The notes under the pieces were generated by a model. The model was given only the letters and a program-made list of their open reading frames with translations. It was not told where the DNA came from and searched no databases. The translations under genes and the position numbers were made by a program. From the NCBI RefSeq assembly GCF_014203535.1, contig NZ_JACHJI010000019.1:1-64000 (forward strand): a stretch of DNA of 64,000 bases, given 5' to 3'. Shown in pieces: positions 33,162 to 42,224 of the stretch (position 1 is its first letter; the number at the start of each line of letters is the position of its first letter). The stretch comes from Streptomyces griseomycini. Lineage in GTDB: Bacteria > Actinomycetota > Actinomycetes > Streptomycetales > Streptomycetaceae.

Positions 33162-34046
33162 ATGCATTCTGATCGCCCGGCAGTGACCGTCATGGGACTG
33201 GGCTCGATGGGCTCGGCGCTGGCCGCCGTACTGCTGGAGCGGGGCCACGAGACGACCGTGTGGAACCGCTCGGCGCACAAGGCCCGGCCGCTGGTCGACC
33301 GGGGTGCCCGCCCGGCCGCCACACCCGAGGAGGCGATCGCGGCGAGCCCGCTGACCATCGCCTGCGTACTGGACTACGAGGCGCTGCACGGCGTCCTCGA
33401 CCCCGTCGCCGGCTCCCTCGCGGGCAAGGTCCTGGTCAACCTCACCTCCGGTTCCCCGGAGCAGGCCCGGCAGGCCGCCGCATGGGCCCGGTCGCACGCC
33501 GCCGACTACCTCGACGGCGCGATCATGACCACCCCGCCGGGGGTCGGCAGCCCCGAGATGATGTTCCTCTACAGCGGTTCCCACGCCGCCTTCGAAGCCC
33601 ACCGTCCGACGCTGGCGTCCCTGGGCGACCCCCTGCACCTGGGCACCGACCCGGGCCTGGCCTCCCTCTACGACGCCGCCCTGCTCGGCCTGATGTGGTC
33701 CACCATGACCGGCTGGCTGCACGGCACCGCACTGGTCGGCACCGAGAAGACGCCGGCCACGGACTTCACCCCCGTCGCGATCCGCTGGCTGACCGCCGTG
33801 GCCGGCTTCCTGACCACCTACGCGCCCCAGGTGGACGCCGGCCGCTACCCGGGCGACGACGCCACGATCGACGTGCAGATCGCGGCCGTCGACCACCTCA
33901 TCCACGCCGCGGCGGCCCGCGGCGTCGACAACGCCCTGCCCGAACTCCTGAGGTCCACCATGGAACGGGCGAAGGCCGCAGGCCACGGCTCCGACAGCTA
34001 CGCGAGCGTGATCGAGGTCCTGAGGAACCCGGCGGACGGCACATGA
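33162..34046 (+). CDS. NAD(P)-dependent imine-reductase-like / beta-hydroxyacid dehydrogenase family protein
   Basis: A 294-residue protein: cofactor motif VTVMGLGSMGSALAAVLLE, NRS adenosine-phosphate binding signature after VW, NLTSGSPEQARQAAAWA, DGAIMTTPPGVG, and an all-helical dimerisation domain. The TTPPGVG variant and domain length match imine reductases of Streptomyces more than 6-phosphogluconate dehydrogenases. The reaction would be NADPH reduction of a cyclic imine or similar bond. It is divergent from the GlxA-type regulator. Confidence 0.82.
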   Translation: MHSDRPAVTVMGLGSMGSALAAVLLERGHETTVWNRSAHKARPLVDRGARPAATPEEAIAASPLTIACVLDYEALHGVLDPVAGSLAGKVLVNLTSGSPEQARQAAAWARSHAADYLDGAIMTTPPGVGSPEMMFLYSGSHAAFEAHRPTLASLGDPLHLGTDPGLASLYDAALLGLMWSTMTGWLHGTALVGTEKTPATDFTPVAIRWLTAVAGFLTTYAPQVDAGRYPGDDATIDVQIAAVDHLIHAAAARGVDNALPELLRSTMERAKAAGHGSDSYASVIEVLRNPADGT

Positions 34047-34300
34047 CCGCCGCGCCGACGGCCGCCGCCCGTCCCGCACCGGCCCCGACGGCTCCCGCCG
34101 CCACCGACGGCTGCCCGGCCGCCCTCCTCGGGGGAGCCGACCGGGACTGGTCAGGGGTCTGGGGAACATCCGTGTCAGATCCTGCGCTGAGCCCGCGTCG
34201 GTGCCGGTGGGCGGCTGACGGGCCGTCGGCGGCGGGACCGGCCCGAAGATGTTCCACGGGTGACACCCCGATACCCGCGGCAGCCTGGTCCGTCACCTGA
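34043..34300 (+). CDS. Short alanine/proline-rich reading frame, doubtful
   Basis: An 85-codon frame begins at an ATG overlapping the stop of the imine-reductase-like gene (ATGA), the usual sign of a coupled partner. It starts TAAPTAAARPAPAPTAPAAT and then contains GADRDWSGVWG. No family is recognisable, and the following 170 bp contain out-of-frame zinc-ribbon-like residues (GRCRECGYEGP near 34460). It may be the start of a truncated gene. Confidence 0.25.
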   Translation: MTAAPTAAARPAPAPTAPAATDGCPAALLGGADRDWSGVWGTSVSDPALSPRRCRWAADGPSAAGPARRCSTGDTPIPAAAWSVT

Positions 34301-34470
34301 GGTGACGTTCTCCGGCCGCTGGCGGATCAGCGGGGGGGCGGCCGCCGGCTTCGGCCGCGGACGACGAGACCGGCGGGCCCCGAACTGCTCCGGGGCACGG
34401 CGGCGGTCGACACCTGGAACTCCCGCCGGGCCGGGGTGCCGTCCTGGCTCGGCCGGTGCCGCGAGTGCGG

Positions 34471-35694
34471 CTACGAGGGCCCGACGGTCCCGGCCTGGGC
34501 GTCGAGTGATCGTTCGGGGCCGGACGTGGTGGCCGGCGGGACCGCGAAGAACGCCAGTGCCGCGAGGGCCGCCACGCTCGCTGCGGATGCCAGTGCACCC
34601 GGAAGGGACCAGATCACGAGCGGTCCGGCAACCGCTGCGCCCAGGGCGAACCCAGTGATCTTCAGGCTGGCGCCGGTGGTGAAGATCTGGCCCCGCAGGT
34701 GCTCGGGTGCCTCTCGGTGGCGAACGGCGAACAGGGCGGTCAGCTGGGATCCCTCACCGATCCCCGCTGTGAGCACGGCCACGATGAGCGCAACCGGCTG
34801 GCTCCACACGGCGAAGGCCAACGCGGCGGCCTGAAGGAGGGCACTGGCCCAGATGATCGTGTCGGGGGCGACTGCACGCGGAAACCGGGCGAGTACGGCG
34901 TTGGCCGCCAAGGCGGAGACCGCCGCGCAGGAGAGCAGCGCCGCGCCGTGGCCGGCCCCGCCCAGGACGCGTTCGCCCAGGAGCGGGATGCACGCCATCA
35001 GCATTCCCTGGGCGACGCAGGAGACGATCGAGACGAGGGTCGCCCGGGCCAGTGCCGGTCTTCCGGCGATGACCCGCATTCCGGCAGCAAGGTCGCTGAT
35101 CACTGAAGTCGTCCTGGTGCCCGGCGCCCGACGGGGACGGGCGGGCAGCCGCCACGCGGCGGGCAGCGCCAAGGCGATGAGCACCACGGAGACCACCACG
35201 GCCGTCGGGGCTCCCAGCGCCTCTGCCACGCCGCCGGCGAGAGCCGGACCAGCGAGACCCGCCACGCTGAACGTCATGGCGTCGAGCGCGTTCGCCCGGG
35301 GCAAGCGGTCCCCCGGCAGCACACGCGGAAGCTGGGCCGTCCAACCGCCCGAGAGGGCCGGTCCCAGCAGCCCTGTCAACACCGCGATCAGGACAGTGAC
35401 AGCGAACGGCAACCGCCCCAGTCCCGCAACGATCATTCCCAGCCCGGCCGCATACAGGACGAGGGCACCGGCCAGCAGGCGTCCCGGCCGCCCTGCCCTG
35501 TCGAGGAGCGTCCCCAGCACCGGCCCACCGACTGCAGCGGAGACGGTGATGCCCGCAAGCAGCGACGACGCTTCGAGGGCCGATCCAGTCAGGGCGAACC
35601 CTGCCAGCATCAGCGCCGGTCCCGACATCTCGTCCCCGGCACGAGCCGTCACTGCTCCCGCGAGGTACAAGCGAAGTGGGTAACGCTTTCTCAT
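34471..35694 (-). CDS. MFS transporter
   Basis: A 407-residue protein with 10-12 predicted transmembrane helices and the MFS loop-2/3 signature variant GTLLDRAGRPGRLLAGALVL after TM2. It resembles the enterobactin-exporter/MFS_3 style (ARAGDEMSGPALMLAGFALT, GGWTAQLPRVLPGDRLPRAN, HREAPEHLRGQIFTTGASL). Likely a drug or metabolite exporter. The ATG at 35694 is divergent from the CGNR protein gene across palindromic DNA. The substrate is unknown. Confidence 0.82.
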   Translation of the reverse strand: MRKRYPLRLYLAGAVTARAGDEMSGPALMLAGFALTGSALEASSLLAGITVSAAVGGPVLGTLLDRAGRPGRLLAGALVLYAAGLGMIVAGLGRLPFAVTVLIAVLTGLLGPALSGGWTAQLPRVLPGDRLPRANALDAMTFSVAGLAGPALAGGVAEALGAPTAVVVSVVLIALALPAAWRLPARPRRAPGTRTTSVISDLAAGMRVIAGRPALARATLVSIVSCVAQGMLMACIPLLGERVLGGAGHGAALLSCAAVSALAANAVLARFPRAVAPDTIIWASALLQAAALAFAVWSQPVALIVAVLTAGIGEGSQLTALFAVRHREAPEHLRGQIFTTGASLKITGFALGAAVAGPLVIWSLPGALASAASVAALAALAFFAVPPATTSGPERSLDAQAGTVGPS

Positions 35695-35703
35695 GAGCAG
35701 GAC

Positions 35704-35750
35704 GTTACGGAGGTAACTCAAAACCACACAAGATGCGTTACATTGCATCC
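35704..35750. promoter_or_regulatory. Palindromic operators between MFS and CGNR genes
   Basis: GTTAC-GGAG-GTAAC (35704-35717) and GATGC-GTTACATT-GCATC (35733-35750) lie in the 56-bp gap between the divergent starts. GTTAC recurs in both. The second overlaps an alternative upstream ATG at 35733, which argues that translation of the CGNR gene starts at GTG 35751. Confidence 0.5.
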
Positions 35751-36329
35751 GTGTCCCTCAACAGCGACGACTGGTCCACCCGGCACTCCGTGCTGACAAC
35801 GGCGCGGCGGACCGCAGCCCTGGTCAACGCCCTCGCCGACGACCGCCCCGCCCCGGCCGATGTCGCCGACGTGCTCCGCGCATACGGTGAGACCGATCCC
35901 ATCGGCATCACCACCCACGACATCGCCGGGATGCGCGCGGCAGCCGCACTGCTGCGGCAGGTCTTCGCCGCGGAGCACGCCGACGACGCCGCGGCCGCCC
36001 TCAACCGCATCCTGAAGGACCACACCGGACCGCTCCGCCTGACCTCACACGGCGGCAGCACCCCCTGGCATCCTCACCTCGACCACGACGACGACTCCCC
36101 CTGGGACGAGTGGCTCCTCGCCTCGTCCTGCATGGCCCTGGCCGTCCTCGTCTGGGACCGCCAACGCCCACCCGGCAGGATCTGTGCCTCACCCAGCTGC
36201 CGGAACGTTTTCATCACCCAGGGCAGCGGCCCGGAACGCCGCTACTGCTCCCGACGATGCGCGACCCGCGAACGAGTCGCAGCCCATCGACGGTCGCGCT
36301 CCGCCGGGCAGCCGGGCGAAACCGGATGA
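35751..36329 (+). CDS. CGNR zinc-finger / ABATE-domain transcriptional regulator
   Basis: A 192-residue protein with an N-terminal ABATE-like stress-response helical domain (TTARRTAALVNALADDRP) and a C-terminal zinc finger: GRICASPSCRNVFI, RRYCSRRCATRERVAAH. The four Cys fit the CGNR finger. Members are proposed regulators often adjacent to transporter genes. Its divergent position to the MFS exporter and the palindromes between them suggest it controls that exporter. It is also annotated in the family as stress-induced. Confidence 0.8.
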   Translation: MSLNSDDWSTRHSVLTTARRTAALVNALADDRPAPADVADVLRAYGETDPIGITTHDIAGMRAAAALLRQVFAAEHADDAAAALNRILKDHTGPLRLTSHGGSTPWHPHLDHDDDSPWDEWLLASSCMALAVLVWDRQRPPGRICASPSCRNVFITQGSGPERRYCSRRCATRERVAAHRRSRSAGQPGETG

Positions 36330-36446
36330 GGCGCACCGATCCGGTACGGGACCGCTCAGCCTTCGCCATGACAGGTCAGCCGTGTACCGGGCACGTCACC
36401 GTGCCGAGCGGGCCGGAAGGGCCCGACCTTCCCCCGGCCCGGCAGG

Positions 36447-37805
36447 ACCACCGCGTACGCGCACGTCGACGTCCTGTTCGGCGAGGCCGGGAAGAACTCG
36501 ATCGACTTCGGCGCGGTGGAGGCCGGCGCCCCGGTGGTCACGGCCCTCAAGCAGCTGCCGCTCACCCCGCGCAAGGGCAGGGACCGCCGCAAGTCCGCGC
36601 AGGACCTGGAGGCGGAGGTCCTGCGCCGACTGCCGGAGTGGAGCCTGCTCGATGTGCTCGCCCGCACCGCGTACCGGATCCAGTGGTGGCGGCACTTCGG
36701 CCCGGCATCCGGAAGCGATCCGAAGATCCGCGACAAGCTCGCCCGCCACGTCCTGACGGTCTTCTGCTACGGGACGAACGCGGGGCCCGCGCAGGTCGCG
36801 CGGCACATGCGGCAGAAGGTCTCGGTACACGAGCTGTCGCTGGCGGGTAACCAGCACATCACCGCGGAGAAGCTGGACGCCGCCTCGGCGGACGTGATCG
36901 ACATGTTCATCCAGCTCGACCTGGCGCACGTGTGGGGCGATGTCGGCAAGGCCGGGATCGACGGCTCCCAGTACGGCACCTGGGAGAACAACATGCTGGC
37001 CGGGTCCCACATCCGGTAGGGGGGACCCGGCGGCGTTTCGATGAGGCACGTGTCCGACACCTGTGTCGCGCTCTTCAGCCCCTTCATCCCGTGTGGCGTG
37101 TGGGAGGCGGTGTATCCGTTCGAGGGCCTGCTGAGAAACCGGTCCGAGGTGACCGTGGACATCGTCCACGGGGACACGCAAGGCCAGTCGCTGCCTGTCC
37201 TCGGGCTCGCGCACATGCTCGGCGTGGAGCTGCTGCCGCGCATCCGCAGCTGGAAGGACCTGACCTTCTGCCGGCCCGGCGCGACGGCGAAGTACCGGCA
37301 CATCGACCCGCTGTTCGGAGACCCGGAGCGGGACGTCATCGACTGGCGGCTGACCGAGAACCACCGGCAGGACCTCATGCGCGTGGTGCTGCCGATCCGC
37401 GAGGGCCGGCTGTCCCCGGCCGCGCTGCTGCGCAGGCTGGGCAACGGGTCCAAGCGCAACCGCGTCTCCCAGGCGTACCGCGAACTCGGCCGGGTCATGA
37501 GGACGATCGTGCTCCTCAGGTTCTTGTCGGAACCCGAGCCGCGCGAATCGATCCAGTCGATGACGAACGAGGTTGAGGCGTTCCACAGGTTCGGCAACTG
37601 GCTGATGTTCGCCTCCGACGTGCTCCAGGACAACGACCCGGACCACCAGGAGAAGACCATCAAGTCCAACGAGCTGCCGGCGAACCGCCTCACTTTCCAC
37701 ACCGCCGTGGACATCACAAGCAGGACCCGCCGCTTCGGGACCTGGCACCTGGACATGGAGCCGCCCGAGAACGAGGCGGCAGGGCGGTTGCGGAGGGCCG
37801 CGTGA
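36447..37805 (+). pseudogene. Tn3-family transposase with one in-frame amber codon, N-terminally truncated
   Basis: The C-terminal half of a Tn3 TnpA: YRIQWWRHFG, CYGTNAGPAQVARHM, QHITAEKLDAASADVID, DGSQYGTWENNMLAGSHIR, then TAG at 37017-37019, then in the same frame GGPGGVSMRHVSDTCVALFS, FIPCGVWEAVY, HGDTQGQS, HMLGVELLPRIRSWKDL, NELPANRLTFHTAVDI. The TAG replaces the Tyr of the family motif HIRYGGYGG, so a single TAC-to-TAG change would kill it. The first roughly 500 residues are absent. DDE-type residues (D in DGSQY, D in HGDTQG) remain. Confidence 0.85.
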
Positions 37806-37823
37806 CGGCGGGCGCACGAAAGA

Positions 37824-37860
37824 CCCGGGTGCCGTCCGACCGGGTCGGACGGCACCCGGG
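37824..37860. terminator. Perfect hairpin between Tn3 relic and SDR gene
   Basis: CCCGGGTGCCGTCCGACC pairs over 18 nt with 37843-37860. The physical loop must open one or two pairs. It lies between convergent transcription units, 19 bp after the transposase stop, and is a good bidirectional terminator. Confidence 0.8.
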
Positions 37861-37905
37861 TTCGGGGGACGGTACGACGGGGTCTCGGTCAGGTGGGGTA
37901 CGGCG

Positions 37906-38694
37906 TCAGGGGCCGATGCGGGGGGCGCGCGCGGCGGACGAGCCGTCGCGGACGATCTCGCCCGTGAGGTTGCCGTTGGCTCCCGAGCCGAGGAACAGAA
38001 CCAGCTTGGCGACGTCGTCCGCGTCGGAGAGGCGACAGGTGGGTGTGCCGGCGGCAAGCCGGTCGACGATCGTCTGGGGGACGGGCGGACGGCTGTCGGT
38101 CAGCGTGAAGCCGGGGGCCACCACGTTGACGAGGATTCCGTCGCGGCCGGCCTCCCAGGCGAGACTGCGGGCGAGGCCGTGGAGGCCCGACTTGGCCGTT
38201 CCGTACGGCCCGGGGCCGGGCACGCCTTCCTCGGCGACGCCGGAGGAGATCAGCACGATCCGGCCCCAGCCGCGTGAGCGCATGCCCGGCAGGACCGCCC
38301 GGACCTGGGCGGCGGCGCCGATCAGGTTGGCGCCGATCATGGCCTGCCACTCGTCGAGCGACACGTCCTCGAAGCGGATGCCCGGGTCCGGCGGACCGTC
38401 GCCGCCCCAGCGCACGGCGTTGGCGACGAGCACGTCGACCCCGCCCCAGGCTTCGACGACCGTGGCCACGGCCTCTTCGATGGTCGGCAGATCCTCCAGG
38501 TCGAGCCGGACAGCGAGGGCCTGCCCGCCGACGGCCTCGATCCCGGAGGCGACCTTCTCGGCCTTCTCCGGATGGTTGCGGTAGGTGAGGGCGACGCGGG
38601 CACCCTCCTGCCCGTAGGCGCGGGCGGTCGCGGCGCCGATACCGGTCGACGCGCCGGTGACCAGGACCACACGGTCCTCGAGTGCGGTGTCCAT
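37906..38694 (-). CDS. SDR-family oxidoreductase
   Basis: A 262-residue classical SDR: VVLVTGASTGIGAATARAYG, VDVLVANAVRWGG (variant of NNAG), IVLISSGVAEEG, PYGTAKSGLHGLA (YxxxK) and NLTGEIVRDGSSA. The ATG at 38694 is 11 nt after AGAGGA. It is downstream of and in the same direction as azoR (62-bp gap), so the two probably share a message controlled by the divergent MarR protein. Confidence 0.9.
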   Translation of the reverse strand: MDTALEDRVVLVTGASTGIGAATARAYGQEGARVALTYRNHPEKAEKVASGIEAVGGQALAVRLDLEDLPTIEEAVATVVEAWGGVDVLVANAVRWGGDGPPDPGIRFEDVSLDEWQAMIGANLIGAAAQVRAVLPGMRSRGWGRIVLISSGVAEEGVPGPGPYGTAKSGLHGLARSLAWEAGRDGILVNVVAPGFTLTDSRPPVPQTIVDRLAAGTPTCRLSDADDVAKLVLFLGSGANGNLTGEIVRDGSSAARAPRIGP

Positions 38695-38756
38695 GGTGCG
38701 GGATGTCCTCTCTTGCGAATGGGAAGGGTTCTGTGACGGCAAGGCCGAGCCCCGCC

Positions 38757-39437
38757 CTACGGAACGGTTCGGCTCGCCCGGGCCTCGGCCGGTACGCCGG
38801 CGGCCAGCGCCTCGACCGCTTCCAGAGCGGTGGTCCAGGACGCCTCGTGGGCATCGCGGAACTGCTTCAGGAACGGCATGACCGGGGCATGGGTGAGCTC
38901 CGTGTGCACGAACTCCACGTCCTCCAGGCCGAGTGCCGAGAAGTAAGCGCGCAGGTAGGGCTCCTGGAAGTCGAACGGCTGCCGGGGAGTGCCGGGGCCG
39001 TAGGCGCCGCCGCGGGCACCGAGGATCACGGCGGACTTCCCCGCGAGCGGCAGCCACGGCAGGGTCACCCGGTCGATCCACGCCTTGAGGGCCGCGGGGA
39101 TGGAGAAGTTGTACATGGGCGTCCCGATGAGCAGCACGTCGGCCGCGAGGAGCTGCGCGATGAAGGGGCGGGTCGCCGCCCACGCCCCGGCCAGTTCGGG
39201 TGCGGCGGCCGCCACCTCGTCCATGGCCGCGAGGTCCTTCACACCGTTCAGGGAGGACTGGGTGGCCAGCCTCACCCGGGCCTCGTCGATGGGCGCGACC
39301 GGCTCCGCCAGCAGGTCCCGGTAGGTGTAGGTGCCTTCCGGATGGGCGTCCTCCCAGTGTGTGACGAAGACCGCGCCGAGCTCCCGCGAGAACGAGTCGC
39401 TCCGGGCGCTGGCATCCAGATGCAGCAGATGCGCCAC
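38757..39437 (-). CDS. azoR: FMN-dependent NADH-azoreductase (AzoR/AcpD type)
   Basis: A 226-residue flavodoxin-fold enzyme. It has the FMN phosphate loop LLHLDASARSDSFSRELG, GTPMYNFSIPAALKAWIDRV as the FMN-binding signature, and SAVILGARGGAYGPG near the isoalloxazine. AzoR reduces quinones and azo compounds by two electrons, protecting against electrophilic stress. The GTG at 39437 follows GGGAGG. It is divergent from a MarR-type regulator with a clear inverted repeat between them. Confidence 0.9.
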   Translation of the reverse strand: MAHLLHLDASARSDSFSRELGAVFVTHWEDAHPEGTYTYRDLLAEPVAPIDEARVRLATQSSLNGVKDLAAMDEVAAAAPELAGAWAATRPFIAQLLAADVLLIGTPMYNFSIPAALKAWIDRVTLPWLPLAGKSAVILGARGGAYGPGTPRQPFDFQEPYLRAYFSALGLEDVEFVHTELTHAPVMPFLKQFRDAHEASWTTALEAVEALAAGVPAEARASRTVP

Positions 39438-39491
39438 AACATTGCCTCCCGGACAAGATGATCTGAAGTGGAGACCAGGCTAATCCAAGAT

Positions 39492-39518
39492 AGTTTTAAA
39501 TCAAGACGATTTTGAACT
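39492..39518. promoter_or_regulatory. MarR operator between azoR and marR
   Basis: AGTTTTAAATC-AAGAC-GATTTTGAACT: 11-bp arms with two mismatches. AT-rich, typical of MarR/OhrR-type operators, 18 bp before the MarR start and 55 bp before azoR. Likely derepressed by quinone or oxidant. Confidence 0.65.
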
Positions 39519-39535
39519 ATTGCTATTCTGCTGGC

Positions 39536-40045
39536 ATGTCCCTCACCCCCACCGGCGACCGGGCGTCGGCCGGCCGGCTCCACAACGATTTGCACTGGCT
39601 GTTCGCCCGGCTCAAGCAGGGCCTCGCCACGGCGGAAGCCTCGGTCGTGCGCGAGCACGGCATGACCCTGTGGGGCTACACGGTCCTGATGGCCGTCGTC
39701 GAAGCCCCCGCAAGGAGCCAGCTCTCCCTGGCTCAGGCCGTCTCGGTCGACAAGAGCAAACTCGTCCTGGTCCTCGACGAACTGGAGACGGCCGGGCTGG
39801 TCCGCCGCCGTCCGGACCCGGCCGACCGCAGGGCCCGCATCATCGAAGCGACCGAGGAGGGCCGACGCACCCTGGACGCCGCACGTTCGGACGTCGAGGC
39901 GATCGAGACCAGCCTGCTCGCCGACCTGGACGCCGGCACCCAGGAGGGGCTGCGCGCCGCGCTGCGTCGGCTCGTCGGCGCGCCCGTGGCACGGATCGAG
40001 GGCGGACGGCAGGCCGACAACGCCTGTACCGTGCCCGAGTCCTGA
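39536..40045 (+). CDS. MarR-family transcriptional regulator
   Basis: A 169-residue MarR protein: SLAQAVSVDKSKLVLVLDEL recognition helix region, ETAGLVRRRPDPADRRARII wing, TEEGRRTLDAARSDVEAIE dimerisation helix. The ATG at 39536 gives the usual N-terminal helix GRLHNDLHWLFARLKQGL. It contains no Cys in the N-terminal helix (only one near the C-terminus), so a thiol switch of the OhrR kind is unlikely; ligand binding is more plausible. Confidence 0.9.
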   Translation: MSLTPTGDRASAGRLHNDLHWLFARLKQGLATAEASVVREHGMTLWGYTVLMAVVEAPARSQLSLAQAVSVDKSKLVLVLDELETAGLVRRRPDPADRRARIIEATEEGRRTLDAARSDVEAIETSLLADLDAGTQEGLRAALRRLVGAPVARIEGGRQADNACTVPES

Positions 40046-40061
40046 CGGCTCGCCAGGATGA

Positions 40062-40092
40062 CGCCGCAGTAAATGCCGGATTTACTGCGGCG
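40062..40092. repeat. 13-bp perfect inverted repeat next to an integrase relic
   Basis: CGCCGCAGTAAAT-gccgg-ATTTACTGCGGCG. The 3' arm's TACTGCGGCGG recurs at 40163-40173. It lies 17 bp after the marR stop, so it may be a terminator, but the AT-rich inner arms and the repeat beside a tyrosine recombinase relic also fit an integrase core site. Confidence 0.5.
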
Positions 40093-40184
40093 GAGCCTCT
40101 GCCGGGATCTTCGCGGGCTGCGGCGGGCCACTCCGGTCGCCGGGGTGAGGTGTACGCATCTACTGCGGCGGCGCGGGCCGACGA

Positions 40185-40655
40185 GGTGCTGTGTCCCCAC
40201 GTGGAAGACCTCTACCCGCAGGACAACCGCGGCAGGATCACCGCCAGGGGCGGGGCGGCGGAGTGGATTCACCGGCCGTCCGGCACCGCCCAGTTCCTGC
40301 CCCGCCCCATCGCCCGCCGCACCCGCGGCCCGCTGTTCCTCACCGACCGCAAGGCCCCGGCCGGAACGCCGACGCTCGACGTGTGCCCCGAGACAGGCCG
40401 GGCCCGGCTCTCCTGCCGCCGGGCCGAAGAGATCCTCGAGGAGAACACCCGGCTGCCGGCCAACCCGCCCGCCTCACCCGAGGACGTCGAGGACCTGGAC
40501 GGCTGGACGCTCCACCGCCTCCGCCACAGTGCCCTGACACACGACGCGGAGGACGGCACCTCCACCCCGATGCTGCTGGCCCGCTCCCGCCACGCATCCG
40601 TCCGCTCCCTGGAACGGGTACGCCCGCCCCGGCATCGACCCGGTCGCCCGCCGTC
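40185..40655 (+). pseudogene. Tyrosine recombinase (integrase) C-terminal relic
   Basis: The frame encodes PHVEDLYPQDNRGRITARGG, a long middle, and the catalytic box HRLRHSALTHDAEDGTS followed by LLARSRHASVRSLER. The next family residues YARPGIDPVARR (with the nucleophilic Tyr) are in the next frame: one extra G at about 40615-40618 shifts it. The N-terminal half, including box I Arg, is also missing. This is a dead integrase fragment directly upstream of a second Tn3 relic. Confidence 0.7.
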
Positions 40656-40699
40656 GGGGGTGATCACAACGGCCTACGGCACGTTTCCGGTGTACTCCG

Positions 40700-41935
40700 G
40701 CTGCCCTCCTTGTGCGTCCTGGAGCAGCTGCACCGGGCGCTGAACCGGCGGGACATCTTCGCCGCCCCCTCCAACCGGTGGGCCGATCCGCGGGCGCGGC
40801 TGCTGGACGGGCCGCGGTGGGAGGCGATGCGGGGCGACGTGCTGGCCGGCCTGTCGCTGAGCGAGGACGCCGGCGAGCACCTGGCCACGCTGACCCGGGG
40901 CCTGGATGCGGCCTGGCGGCAGATGGCGGGTCGCCTCGCCGAGGCCGGGGACGAGGCGAAGGTGGAGATCGTCGTCCCCGAGGGCGGGGGCCGGTCCCTC
41001 GCCGAAGTATTACGGCTACAAACGGGGCCTGACCTGGCTAAACGCTGTGAACGACCAGGTGGCGGGGATCGGCGCGATGGTCGTGCGCGGCACCCCGCGC
41101 GACAGCCTGTTCACGCTGGACACGCTGCTGAACCTCGACGGCGGCGTGCGCCCGGAGACGGTGGCCACCGACAACGCCTCGTACTCGGACATGGCCTTCG
41201 GCCTGTACAAGATGCTCGGCTTCCGCTTCGCCCCGCGCTTCCGTGACCTGGCCGACCAGCGGTTCTGGCGGGCGGACGTGCCCGTGCCCGAGGGTGAGGA
41301 GCCGGCCGGGGACCACGGGCCGCTGGAGGCCATCGCCCGGCACAAGGTGAGCCTGAAGCGGATCGAGACGCACTGGCCGGACACGCTGCGGGTGGCCGGG
41401 TCGCTGATCACCAACCAGGTGCGGGCGTACGACCTGCTGCGGATGTTCGGCCGCGAGGGACACCCCACGCCGCTGGGGGCGGCGTTCGCGGAGTACGGCC
41501 GGATCGACAAGGCCATGCACCTGTTGGCCCTGGTCGACCCGATGGACGACACCTACCGGCGGCTGGTGAACCGGCAGCTGACCGTGCAGGAGTCCCGGCA
41601 CCGGCTCGCCCGCGCCATCTGCCACGGCGGCCGCGGACAGATTCGCCAGGCGTACCGGGACGGCCAGGAGGACCAGCTCGCCGCCCTCGGCCTGGTCCTC
41701 AAGGCCGTCGTGCTGGGGAACACCCGCTACGTGGACGCCGCCGTCGCTCAGCTCCGCGCGGAGGGCCACGACATCAAGGACGAGGACTTGGCCCGCCTGT
41801 CCCCGCTGAAGAACGCGCACATCAACTTCCTGGGCCGCTACCTGTTCAACATCGCCTCCTCCGGCCCCGCCCAGGGCCTGCGGCCCCTGCGCGACCCGGA
41901 CGAGGCCGAGCCCGACGACGGGGACGAGGACCGAT
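40700..41935 (+). pseudogene. Second Tn3-family transposase, internally deleted
   Basis: An upstream piece (about 40700-40990) encodes VLEQLHRALNRRDIFAAPSN and RWADPRARLLDGPRWEAMRG. A downstream piece in another frame (about 41005-41935) encodes YYGYKRGLTWLNAVNDQVAG, NLDGGVRPETVATDNASYSD, IARHKVSLKRIETHWPDTLR, GSLITNQVRAYDLLRMFG, YGRIDKAMHLLALVDP, QLTVQESRHRLARAIC and LSPLKNAHINFLGRYLF. Several hundred codons between the pieces are gone. It belongs to a different Tn3 lineage from the relic at 36447. The trailing frame to 42291 has no family match. Confidence 0.75.
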
Positions 41936-42224
41936 CCGCGCGTACCGGCCGCGCTGCGCCCGAGGGCCGGGTCAGGCCGTGCAGCGGCGCCACGGCTTGT
42001 CGTACTGTGCGACGTCCCGTGAGTTCTCCTGAGCGGCGAACAGCTGCCGTTCCTCGGCATCGGGTTCGTGGACAGGCGTACCCGCAGGTGCCGGTGCCGG
42101 CTGGAACCTCGCGTGCCCTTCTCGATGTCCTGGTGCATATGAACGATGCACTTCGTAACGTGGTGCCCGCCGGGGTTGTTGCCGTGGTTCTCCTGCCCCT
42201 CGGAGCGTCAGTCTCCCGCTTGGT

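Noticed and set aside
34301..34470. Zinc-ribbon-like residues (GRCRECGYEGP) after the imine-reductase-like gene
   Set aside because: Too short, out of frame with the preceding small frame and without a start; may be debris.
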